Shown piece by piece: positions 6,567-13,070 of a stretch of DNA of 14,360 nt. Location of the stretch: assembly GCA_002687025.1 (NCBI GenBank), contig NYZG01000360.1:1-14360 (forward strand), given 5' to 3'. Below the pieces are notes generated by a model, which was given only the letters and a program-made list of their open reading frames with translations, was not told where the DNA came from and searched no databases. How positions within the stretch are numbered: the first letter of the stretch is position 1; each line of letters opens with the position of its first letter. The DNA is from Candidatus Poribacteria bacterium (lineage in GTDB: Bacteria > Poribacteria > WGA-4E > GCA-2687025). Both the position numbers and the translations under genes were made by a program.

Positions 6567-8021
6567 CTATTCGGCCGAGGCGAACTCCCACTCCCACGAA
6601 CTGCCGGACTCCGGCAGGATTTCCGGGGTGATGAATATGGCGACTTCGCGCTTCGACACCGCCGTCCGGCTGCTGGTGAACAGCCGCCCGAGGATGGGGA
6701 TGTGGCCGGGAACCGGTACTCTCTGCTCGATCTGGCTCTCACGCTCCTCCACCATTCCGGCGATGACTATCGTGTCGCCGTCGCGAACTCGGACGGTGGA
6801 TGTCGCGTTGCGTGTCTGCACCACGGGTAGCCCGTTGGCGGCGAGCGCGACGACATCGTCCACGGTGGTCGTCAGGTTCACGGTGATGTAGCCCGTCTCG
6901 GATATCTGGGGTGTTGCCTCGAGCTTCACGCCGGATTCGATCTTCTCCAGGTCGATGCGGGGAAAGGCGACGGTGCCGGTTTCGATCCTGAAGAACTGCT
7001 GCAGGCGGAAGTTGAGGTCCGAGGTCTTGCCGTTCTGCGCGATCAACCTCGTGTCGACCCTTATCTGCGCGCTCCCGTCCTCGACGAGGCTACGCAGCGA
7101 CGCCTGCAGTTCGTGGGTGAATTCGCCCATGAACGTGGCGCCGAGATCGTGCGTGAACGAGCCGTCCTGGAGGGCCTGCGCCGCGTTGAACCCGTTGAGT
7201 CTACCGGAAGGTATGCGGCCGCCCTCGGGTACCGCCGTACGGGAGGAGTCCATCGCCCAGCGGAATCCCAACTCACGAGCGGCCTGTTCGGAGAGCTCGA
7301 CGACCAGCGCGCGCATCACGACCTGCGTCTGAGGCTGGTCCACCGCCCGGATGACGCGGATGATGGCGTCCTTCAGGTCCGGCGGAGCCACGACCAGCGC
7401 GTGGGGCTCCGTGGTGCTCAACTGAACGTAATCCATCACATGGGCGGGCAGAAGATCGCGGAGTTCGGTGACACCCACGTACCACAGATCGACCAGTTCC
7501 GTCTCGGAGATGGCGCCGAAGGCGGGGCTGTTGGGATTGATCGCCGCGATCAGGTACACGTTCTCCGCCTGGCGCACGTACGTGGCACCCGCCGCGGCCG
7601 TGATGAGATCCAACACCAGCCCGACCGGCATCGCCTCGCCTTGGAGACTCACCGAGCCGATCACCAGCGGCCCGACCTGCACTGCGACGCCGGTTTCGAA
7701 CGCGATGTCCGAGGCTGCATCGCGGATGCTGTCGCCGTACCAGCTAGGCGTGTAGGGCTTGTTCAGCTCTTCGTGCTCGTATACCACGGGGCCCGGCGTG
7801 CCCGACGTCTCCGTCGCTGCTTCCGAGTCGGGTTGGCGTGGCGGGCTGAGTGGGATCGGATCGACCTCATGCCGCAGGCGTTGCCTTGTCAGTGGCGTTG
7901 TCGGCGCCTGCACGCGGAGGATGGTCGCCGGGCGAGCGCACGCCGACAGACCTACTAGTAAGATAGGAAGGAACGCGCGACCCAATCGCGCGGCACACGC
8001 ACGTACAGACCTAGCGGTCAT
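6567..8021 (-). CDS. Secretin-family outer-membrane lipoprotein (GspD/PilQ-like)
   Basis: The 484-residue product looks like a bacterial secretin. The N-terminus has a basic, hydrophobic signal ending in a lipobox, LSAC, with the lipidated cysteine at residue 28. A Pro-rich spacer follows. Residues of about 95-160 resemble the N0/STN-type module (SIRDAASDIAFETGVAVQVG, then a VYLIAA strand), followed by a segment resembling an N1-type domain. The C-terminal secretin core includes RDGDTIVIAGMVEERES and the hallmark VPVPGHIPILGRLF, then KREVAIFITPEIL. Secretins form multimeric outer-membrane channels for type II/III secretion or type IV pili. No ATPase, pilin or inner-membrane partner lies nearby, so the system is not identified. 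ATG at 8021 with GGGA a few bases upstream. It is the first gene of the minus-strand run that continues into hemB. Family fairly sure, system unknown. Confidence 0.85.
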   Translation of the reverse strand: MTARSVRACAARLGRAFLPILLVGLSACARPATILRVQAPTTPLTRQRLRHEVDPIPLSPPRQPDSEAATETSGTPGPVVYEHEELNKPYTPSWYGDSIRDAASDIAFETGVAVQVGPLVIGSVSLQGEAMPVGLVLDLITAAAGATYVRQAENVYLIAAINPNSPAFGAISETELVDLWYVGVTELRDLLPAHVMDYVQLSTTEPHALVVAPPDLKDAIIRVIRAVDQPQTQVVMRALVVELSEQAARELGFRWAMDSSRTAVPEGGRIPSGRLNGFNAAQALQDGSFTHDLGATFMGEFTHELQASLRSLVEDGSAQIRVDTRLIAQNGKTSDLNFRLQQFFRIETGTVAFPRIDLEKIESGVKLEATPQISETGYITVNLTTTVDDVVALAANGLPVVQTRNATSTVRVRDGDTIVIAGMVEERESQIEQRVPVPGHIPILGRLFTSSRTAVSKREVAIFITPEILPESGSSWEWEFASAE

Positions 8022-8179
8022 TTCGATTCCCGTCAGCGCATCGCGGCGCTCTTGTCGGTAGCCATCGCTTACCCGCCTGTCGAGGCGGTTCCCAGTAACA
8101 GCATATCATACCGAACGCGGCGTGTGCATAGGTTGTGCGGTAAACACCGGCGTCGCGCGTCTGTCGCCCGCCCGCGCCG

Positions 8180-8188
8180 TGTTATAAT
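8180..8188 (+). promoter_or_regulatory. Extended -10 promoter of the MNT-HEPN / oxidoreductase unit
   Basis: TGTTATAAT is a perfect extended -10 element (TG-N-TATAAT) for a housekeeping sigma-70-type factor. It stands out in GC-rich surroundings. The region about 17 nt upstream (near 8160-8165, TCTGTC) is a poor -35, as expected for extended -10 promoters. Initiation would fall near 8195, leaving a leader of roughly 20 nt before the ATG at 8214. Confidence 0.6.
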
Positions 8189-8203
8189 GGGGCGATCTCA
8201 CCC

Positions 8204-8207
8204 GAGG
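8204..8207 (+). promoter_or_regulatory. Ribosome-binding site fixing the 8214 start
   Basis: GAGG lies 6 nt before the ATG at 8214. Upstream in-frame starts at 8052 and 8187 fall before or inside the -10 element and so cannot be on this transcript. Confidence 0.6.
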
Positions 8208-8213
8208 ACGACC

Positions 8214-8951
8214 ATGGAAGCGGTCAAGACGCGCGAAGACGCCATCCTGACGGACATATGCGACGCGATTCGTTCGGCGGTTTCAGCGCGCGCGGTCTAC
8301 CTGTTCGGCTCGCGCGCGCGGGGCGACGCCCGTCCCGACAGCGACTACGACATCCTAGTGGTGACGTGGGACACCCGGCCAGACGCCGAGACGCGGACGC
8401 GCATCTCCGAGGCGGTTGGGTCTCACTCGCCGCCCGTGGAGCTGCGCTACGTCACCGCCGGAGAGTTCGAGTGGCGAAGACGCTTCACGAATACGATCGA
8501 GCGCGGGGCAGATCGGGAGGGACTTGTTCTACACATGGCTGACGACGTTGAGGAACGCTACGCCGTTGCCCTTCGGTGGTTCGAGGAAGCGGACATCGAC
8601 CTAGAATTCGCGGAATTCGCGATGCGGCGCGAACGCCACGCCGGGCGGGCCTGCTTCCACGCCCAGCAGTGCGTGGAAAAGGAGATGAAAGCGTTCCTGA
8701 CGATCGTCGATGTGGAGGCCGGGAGGACACACGATCTCGATGCTCTCGCGTCGCAGTGCGCTACGGTGGATTCCGCGTTTGGCGCGTGGGAAGACCGCTT
8801 GAGACCGCTCTCGGCTTACGCCGTTGTGGCGCGCTACCCAAACGGGCCTGCGGTGCACATGTCGGAAGCGGAGAATGCCATGGCTGTGTTGGACGAGTTC
8901 CGGCCCTTCGTCCGAACGCGCGTTGCCGCATACCGAGGGGAGACCGAGTGA
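8214..8951 (+). CDS. Fused MNT-type nucleotidyltransferase and HEPN domain protein
   Basis: Residues 1-107 form a minimal nucleotidyltransferase. LFGSRARGDARPDSDYD (30-46) provides GS at 32-33 and metal-binding D44 and D46; E76 in PPVELRYVT sits where the third carboxylate is expected. Residues from about 108 form a HEPN helical bundle with the family motif FHAQQCVEKEMKAFL and a later RTHDLDAL. In most genomes these are two adjacent genes, where MNT antitoxins can adenylylate HEPN RNase toxins. Here they are one 245-residue chain. The HEPN half shows no clear R-X4-6-H RNase motif, so RNase activity is doubtful. M108 at the junction (ATG at 8535, GGGAGGG 13 nt upstream) could be a relic or internal start of the HEPN half. 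The TGA stop overlaps the next gene's GTG (GTGA), so the two are translationally coupled. Domains are firm; role (toxin-antitoxin or other) is unknown. Confidence 0.88.
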   Translation: MEAVKTREDAILTDICDAIRSAVSARAVYLFGSRARGDARPDSDYDILVVTWDTRPDAETRTRISEAVGSHSPPVELRYVTAGEFEWRRRFTNTIERGADREGLVLHMADDVEERYAVALRWFEEADIDLEFAEFAMRRERHAGRACFHAQQCVEKEMKAFLTIVDVEAGRTHDLDALASQCATVDSAFGAWEDRLRPLSAYAVVARYPNGPAVHMSEAENAMAVLDEFRPFVRTRVAAYRGETE

Positions 8952-10606
8952 GCGAACCACAGCCGGTCAACGGCGAACAGGCGCTTGCGCACGGCGCAAT
9001 TCGAGCCGGTGTGCGCGTCGTCGCTGGCTATCCGGGATCGCCGAGCACGGCCGTTCTCACCGGTCTCCTGAGCGTGGCGGACGAATACGGCATCTACGTC
9101 GAATGGTCGGTCAACGAGAAGGTCGCCTTCGAGGTGTGCTGGGGGGCGGCGATCTCTGGTCTGCGGTCCCTGCTGTGCGTCAAGGGCGTCGGGTTGAACG
9201 TCGCTCTCGACACCGTGATGGCGGTGAATCTCGCCGGCACGCGCGCCGGATGCGTGCTGGTGGTCGGCGACGATCCGTCCGCGTATCGCTCGCAGAACGA
9301 GCAGGATTCGCGTCTGTTGGGGCAGTTCGCGGAACTCCCAATGATCGAGGCTACGCGCGTCGCCGATGGCTGCGGGGTCATGGAGTACGCTTTCGAACTG
9401 TCCGAACGCATCGAGATGCCCGTCATCGTGCGTGAGGTCCGCAGCTTTGGGTTCACACAGGCCGACATCGCCCTTCCGCCGGCCGAGGCGCCGCCCGCTC
9501 CGGCGCCGGCCGATGTCACTCTCGAACGCGCCCAACGCCGATGGATCGCCTCCACGTCCAACGTCATTCCACGCCATAGACAGCTTCACGAGAAGCTGGA
9601 CGGCGTGGAGAGCGAGTTCTGCAGGAGCCCGTTCAACGGCGTCGCGGGCAAGGGAACGGTTGGGATTCTGGCCGCGGGATTCTGCGGGTCGAAGGTAGAC
9701 GCCGCGTTGGACGCGATGGCGCTGCCGGGGGATATTGCGCGTCTGGACCTCGCGACGCTTCTTCCCATGCCCTCCGATCTCGTAATCCCCTTCCTCGACC
9801 CACTCGACCGTGTGCTGATCGTCGAGGAGATCGAGCCATACGTCGAGACGCGCGTGAAGGCGATGGCGTATGACGCCGGCGTAAAGGTCGAAGTGTGCGG
9901 CAAGCAATCGGGCCACCTGCCCCGCGAAGGTGAGCTGCTGGCGGCGCAGATCGCGGAGGGGGTCGCGACGTTCCTCGGGACGACGCCTCCCGCGGACCTG
10001 CCGATCACGCCGTTCAGCGCGCCTCCGCTGAAGCCGTCGCTCATTCCACCCGTGAGCGACGGCTTGTGCGAGGGCTGCCCCTACGACCCGACGTTCCGTG
10101 CTTTGGGGGCCGCTCTGGAAGACGTGGGCGCGCGGGGTGTCATCGTGGCGGACCCGGGGTGCGCCGTGCGGCTGATGGTCCCGCCGCTTGAGATGCTCGA
10201 CGTGAAGATGGCCATGGGCTCCTGCGTGGGCATTGCGGCAGGTATCGCCCGGTCGAATCCAGAGGCGTGCGTGATCGCGTGTCCGGGCGACTCGGGGTTC
10301 TTCCACTCCGCGCTGCTCGGCCTCGCCAACGCCGCCTACAACCGGGTTCGCATGATCGTCCTGGTCCTGGACAACCTCACGACGGCGCTGTCCGGCTGTC
10401 AGCCCAGCCCGACGACGGGCAGAACCGCGGCCGGCGTCGATGGCGCGCCACTCCTCCCCGAGAAGTTCGCCGACGCGCTCAACATCGACCTCGTGCGGGT
10501 ATTCGACCCGTCCGACCCACTCGCGACGCGCGGAGCCTTCGCCGACGCGCTCGCCCACGACGATCTGAGCCTGCTGGTCATGCGCAGCCCCTGCATATTG
10601 CTCTGA
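8948..10606 (+). CDS. TPP-dependent 2-oxoacid oxidoreductase, indolepyruvate ferredoxin oxidoreductase alpha-like, no ferredoxin domain
   Basis: The 552-residue product resembles IorA, the catalytic subunit that oxidatively decarboxylates aryl pyruvates to acyl-CoA with ferredoxin as acceptor. The N-terminal pyruvate-oxidoreductase domain has VVAGYPGSPSTAVL (24-37) and WSVNEKVAFEV, with the TPP-activating-type E57. CEGCPY at 374-379 matches the IorA CxGCP motif. The C-terminal TPP-binding domain has GDSGFFHSALLGLANAAYN (447-465), then VLDN and TALSGCQP. The chain ends in RSPCILL, where canonical IorA continues into a two-[4Fe-4S] ferredoxin domain. That domain is missing, and no iorB partner follows in the window. 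The GTG start at 8948 overlaps the MNT-HEPN stop and has GGGGAG a few bases upstream. The fold is sure; the electron acceptor and substrate are not, so I withhold the gene symbol iorA. Confidence 0.85.
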   Translation: MSEPQPVNGEQALAHGAIRAGVRVVAGYPGSPSTAVLTGLLSVADEYGIYVEWSVNEKVAFEVCWGAAISGLRSLLCVKGVGLNVALDTVMAVNLAGTRAGCVLVVGDDPSAYRSQNEQDSRLLGQFAELPMIEATRVADGCGVMEYAFELSERIEMPVIVREVRSFGFTQADIALPPAEAPPAPAPADVTLERAQRRWIASTSNVIPRHRQLHEKLDGVESEFCRSPFNGVAGKGTVGILAAGFCGSKVDAALDAMALPGDIARLDLATLLPMPSDLVIPFLDPLDRVLIVEEIEPYVETRVKAMAYDAGVKVEVCGKQSGHLPREGELLAAQIAEGVATFLGTTPPADLPITPFSAPPLKPSLIPPVSDGLCEGCPYDPTFRALGAALEDVGARGVIVADPGCAVRLMVPPLEMLDVKMAMGSCVGIAAGIARSNPEACVIACPGDSGFFHSALLGLANAAYNRVRMIVLVLDNLTTALSGCQPSPTTGRTAAGVDGAPLLPEKFADALNIDLVRVFDPSDPLATRGAFADALAHDDLSLLVMRSPCILL

Positions 10607-10699
10607 TTCGCCGTCCCACGGCAGATGCTCCGCCGTCCCCGCAGGCAAGATCGGGCTCGTTGCACCCGTGCTGCGTGAGAGCCGCCGTGCGAACCCGCT

Positions 10700-10768
10700 G
10701 TCTCGACGGTCCCGGAAGCCTCGGGAACAGGCTTCGATGCACATGTCCGGGCAGGCGCGAGTCGAGAC
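10700..10768. repeat. Nested inverted repeats upstream of the serine hydrolase
   Basis: GTCTCGAC (10700-10707) pairs exactly with GTCGAGAC (10761-10768). Between them GAAGCCT (10715-10721) pairs with AGGCTTC (10729-10735) around the loop CGGGAAC. The 202-nt gap between the oxidoreductase and the hydrolase otherwise shows no gene and no convincing promoter. The structure could end the upstream message or act in the hydrolase leader. No T-run follows. Confidence 0.35.
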
Positions 10769-10808
10769 GGTCGCGCGTAGGATCGCCGGCCACATCGGAG
10801 TCGATCGC

Positions 10809-12371
10809 ATGAACATTCGGCAGGTCTTGGGGATGGTGGCAATGGCAGCGGCGTTAGGCCCTCACGCGGCGGGAGTGGAGGACACCGCGATCCGACGACT
10901 GGACGGGTCGCACATCGCGCCCGAGGACCTGCGTGAGGCCGTTCGTGGAATCACGGAAAAGGCCGGTGTCACGGGTCTTTCGATGGCGGTCGTCGGGGAC
11001 GACGGCGTCGCGCATGTCGCGGCATATGGCATGCGGGACGCGAAGGAGCAGACCCCGGCCGACATCGACACCGTCTTCGGAGCGGCATCGCTGAGCAAGA
11101 CGGTTTTCGCGTACGTCGTCATGCTCGTCGTGGAGGATGGGGATATCGGCCTGGACACGCCGCTGGTGGATTACCTGCCGAAGCCCCTCCACGAAGACCC
11201 ATCGTACACAGACCTGGCGGACGATCTCCGCTACGAACGCATTACGGCGCGCATGGTCCTGAGCCATACGACGGGCTTCCCGAATTGGCGATTCCTCACC
11301 GAAGACAAGCGCCTCAGCATCTTGTTCGAGCCGGGCGCGCGGCACAGTTACTCCGGCGAGGGCATCGCGCTGCTGCAGCGTGTCGTCGAGCGGGTAACAG
11401 GGCGTGGGCTACAGGAGCTGGCGAGCGAGCGTGTCTTCGATCCGCTGGGGATGACCCGCACGAGCTACGTATGGCGCGACGAATACGCCGCCAACCGCGC
11501 GCTGCCGCACGACGAATTCGGGCGGCCGAAGAACCCCCCTCGGCGCGTGAAGGCCGACGCCGCCGGGTCCATGCTCACGACGGCGGGCGACTACGCCCGA
11601 CTCGTCACGGCCCTCCTGGCCGCGGACGGACGCAGGGGCGAGACGGTCGCCGAGATACTCCGCCCGCAGATACGGATCGCCTCGCGGAGCATGTTCGGGC
11701 CGGGGGCCTGGGAGGACATCGAGGGGGATCGCGATGTCGAGCTGTCGTGGGGTCTCGGGTGGGGTCGGTTCGACTCGGACGCGGGGCGAGCGTTCTTCCA
11801 CACGGGCCACGACTTCGGGTTCCAGGCGTACACGGTCACGTTCGTCGATCAGGGGATCGGCGTCACGCTTCTCGCCAACAGCGACAACCTGGAGAGCGTG
11901 GCGCGGGAGATCGTCGAGGTCGCGATTGCCGACACGTACTCGCCGTTCGGCTGGCTCGGGTACGCGCCGTTCGACCCGGAACGCAGACGCGAGCCGCCCC
12001 CGGAGCCGGTAGCCACACACGTGCCCGCCGAGATCCTGGGGACCTATGTCGGGGCGTACAGGCTCATGGAGAACGTGTTCCGCGTGCATCTGGAAGGCGA
12101 GCAACTCATCGTCTCGGCCGAAGGCAAGGACGAAATGCCCCTGCTCGGGGAGTCGGAGACGCCGATTCTTCGTGGTCGGCGAAGACATCCGGTTCGTGTT
12201 CACGCCCGGCGAAGCCGGTCAGGCCGCGAGTCTCGCGATCGACATACAGGGGCTCCAGATCCCGACTACAAGGGTGGAGTGATGCGCGGCGCGGCTGTCG
12301 CGCGTCGAAGAGGCGTACCCTGTAGCCCAGAGGGCAAAGGCGCGTTCCGGTTGCGACGCCACTGTACGTAG
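10809..12371 (+). CDS. Secreted serine hydrolase, class C beta-lactamase / penicillin-binding fold, frameshifted near the C-terminus
   Basis: The product has a Sec-type signal peptide (MNIRQVLGMVAMAAALGPHAAG) and a beta-lactamase-related serine hydrolase domain. The catalytic S94-L-S-K97 (SxxK) lies in GAASLSKTVFAY, Y181-S-G fills the YxN position, and H331-T-G replaces KTG, as in many esterase/D-aminopeptidase-like relatives. A C-terminal DUF3471-like beta domain begins near residue 405 (ILGTYVGAYRL). After E-S-E-T (about residue 451) the frame shown turns into an Arg-rich tail that looks non-coding and runs to 12371. The +1 frame continues the domain naturally (RFFVVGEDIRFVF and on to TTRVE) and stops at 12282. 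The intact protein would be about 490 residues. ATG at 10809 has GGAG 8 nt upstream; an in-frame extension to 10668 lacks both signal peptide and SD. Substrate unknown (peptidoglycan fragment, ester or amide). Confidence 0.82.
   Translation: MNIRQVLGMVAMAAALGPHAAGVEDTAIRRLDGSHIAPEDLREAVRGITEKAGVTGLSMAVVGDDGVAHVAAYGMRDAKEQTPADIDTVFGAASLSKTVFAYVVMLVVEDGDIGLDTPLVDYLPKPLHEDPSYTDLADDLRYERITARMVLSHTTGFPNWRFLTEDKRLSILFEPGARHSYSGEGIALLQRVVERVTGRGLQELASERVFDPLGMTRTSYVWRDEYAANRALPHDEFGRPKNPPRRVKADAAGSMLTTAGDYARLVTALLAADGRRGETVAEILRPQIRIASRSMFGPGAWEDIEGDRDVELSWGLGWGRFDSDAGRAFFHTGHDFGFQAYTVTFVDQGIGVTLLANSDNLESVAREIVEVAIADTYSPFGWLGYAPFDPERRREPPPEPVATHVPAEILGTYVGAYRLMENVFRVHLEGEQLIVSAEGKDEMPLLGESETPILRGRRRHPVRVHARRSRSGRESRDRHTGAPDPDYKGGVMRGAAVARRRGVPCSPEGKGAFRLRRHCT
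12159..12168 (+). other. Probable one-base frameshift (extra C) in the serine hydrolase
   Basis: Codons read ...GAG ACG, then CCG ATT CTT. Dropping one C of the pair at 12162-12163 restores ACG CGA TTC TTC GTG GTC, which translates as TRFFVV. Relatives with a DUF3471-type domain commonly have a SE-T/D-RFF stretch here. The restored frame runs to a TGA at 12280-12282. It is either a real mutation or an assembly/sequencing error. Confidence 0.75.
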
Positions 12372-12443
12372 GCTAACCCTCATGATGGAGTAGTGTGTCC
12401 GCCGGGAAACGCCACACAGTAGCGTCCTGGAAGGAACACAGCC

Positions 12444-13070
12444 ATGCGTCTGAGATTTGCCGTGGGGATCGCCCTGCTGTTCGCATCCGTGATCGCGCAC
12501 GCACAGGTGACCAACCTCGCGCTGAACCCCAGCTTCGAGGAGGACGAGGTCATCCTCGACGACCCCGACTGGCTCCAGTGGGCCACCTGGGGAGACGGCG
12601 ACGGACTCAACACCGCGATTGCCGTCGACGATCAGGAGTACATCGATGGCGCCAGAAGCATACGCGTCGAGCCGCAGGGCGCGGAGAACTGGCACTTCAT
12701 CCTGCTGTACCTCCCGGTGCCCTCCGTCTCCGGGACCAATTACACGACGACGTTCTGGGCCAAGGCAGGAGCGGAGCGTCCCTTGGGCGTCCAATACAAG
12801 GCGACGGACAACACCGTCAGCTGGGGATATGAGGACTTCGTCCTGAGCGAGGAGTGGACGGAGTACGTCCTCACGTCCGCTGCTGAGTCCGCGGAACTGA
12901 AGACGGAGTTCTTCTGCGCCGCCAGCGACGTCCCGTTCTGGATCGACTTCGTGAACATCTACGAGGGCGACTACGTCGAGGGTGTACTCCCCTCCATGCT
13001 GCTTGTCACGGCCATCGACCCGGCCGGTTCGGCGTCGGTGACATGGGGCGACGTCAAGGCAGCGCGCTAG
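12444..13070 (+). CDS. Secreted CBM4/9-like beta-sandwich protein, paralog 1
   Basis: This 208-residue protein begins with a Sec signal peptide, MRLRFAVGIALLFASVIAHA, cleaved probably after A20 (AHA|Q). The body starts with NLALNPSFEEDE, the typical opening of galactose-binding/CBM4-9 beta-sandwich domains. It continues with SIRVEPQG, NWHFILLYLPV and YTTTFWAKA strands as in carbohydrate-binding modules. A short linker leads to the tail SASVTWGDVKAAR. No catalytic domain is attached, so it is a stand-alone extracellular or surface protein, possibly sugar-binding. ATG at 12444 is preceded by AAGGA with 8 nt spacing. It is followed 128 nt later by a close paralog at 13199, with which it shares well over half of the residues in the body. 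The fold assignment rests on pattern recognition; ligand unknown. Confidence 0.8.
   Translation: MRLRFAVGIALLFASVIAHAQVTNLALNPSFEEDEVILDDPDWLQWATWGDGDGLNTAIAVDDQEYIDGARSIRVEPQGAENWHFILLYLPVPSVSGTNYTTTFWAKAGAERPLGVQYKATDNTVSWGYEDFVLSEEWTEYVLTSAAESAELKTEFFCAASDVPFWIDFVNIYEGDYVEGVLPSMLLVTAIDPAGSASVTWGDVKAAR

Noticed and set aside
8073..8088. Small hairpin CCGCCT-GTCG-AGGCGG in the presumed secretin leader
   Set aside because: Only 6 bp, no riboswitch-like conserved core around it; common by chance in GC-rich DNA.
8105..8110. TATGAT on the minus strand as a -10 for the secretin operon
   Set aside because: No acceptable -35 at 15-19 nt and no extended TG; too weak to call, though a promoter must lie somewhere in 8022-8180.
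8052..8213. Upstream in-frame starts for the MNT-HEPN gene
   Set aside because: The added residues are not MNT-like, and the starts lie upstream of or within the extended -10 element.
10668..10808. Upstream start for the serine hydrolase
   Set aside because: It would place an Arg-rich segment before the signal peptide and has no ribosome-binding site; ATG 10809 has GGAG and begins a clean signal peptide.
8834..10816. 660-codon open frame on the minus strand across the oxidoreductase gene
   Set aside because: It is antisense to a clear TPP enzyme with ordered family motifs. The translation is Arg/His-rich with no recognisable motif, as expected for GC-rich antisense frames.
12393..12418. TGTGT / ACACA pairing upstream of paralog 1
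   Set aside because: Only 5 bp with a 15-nt loop and no inner pairing; not convincing as terminator or operator.
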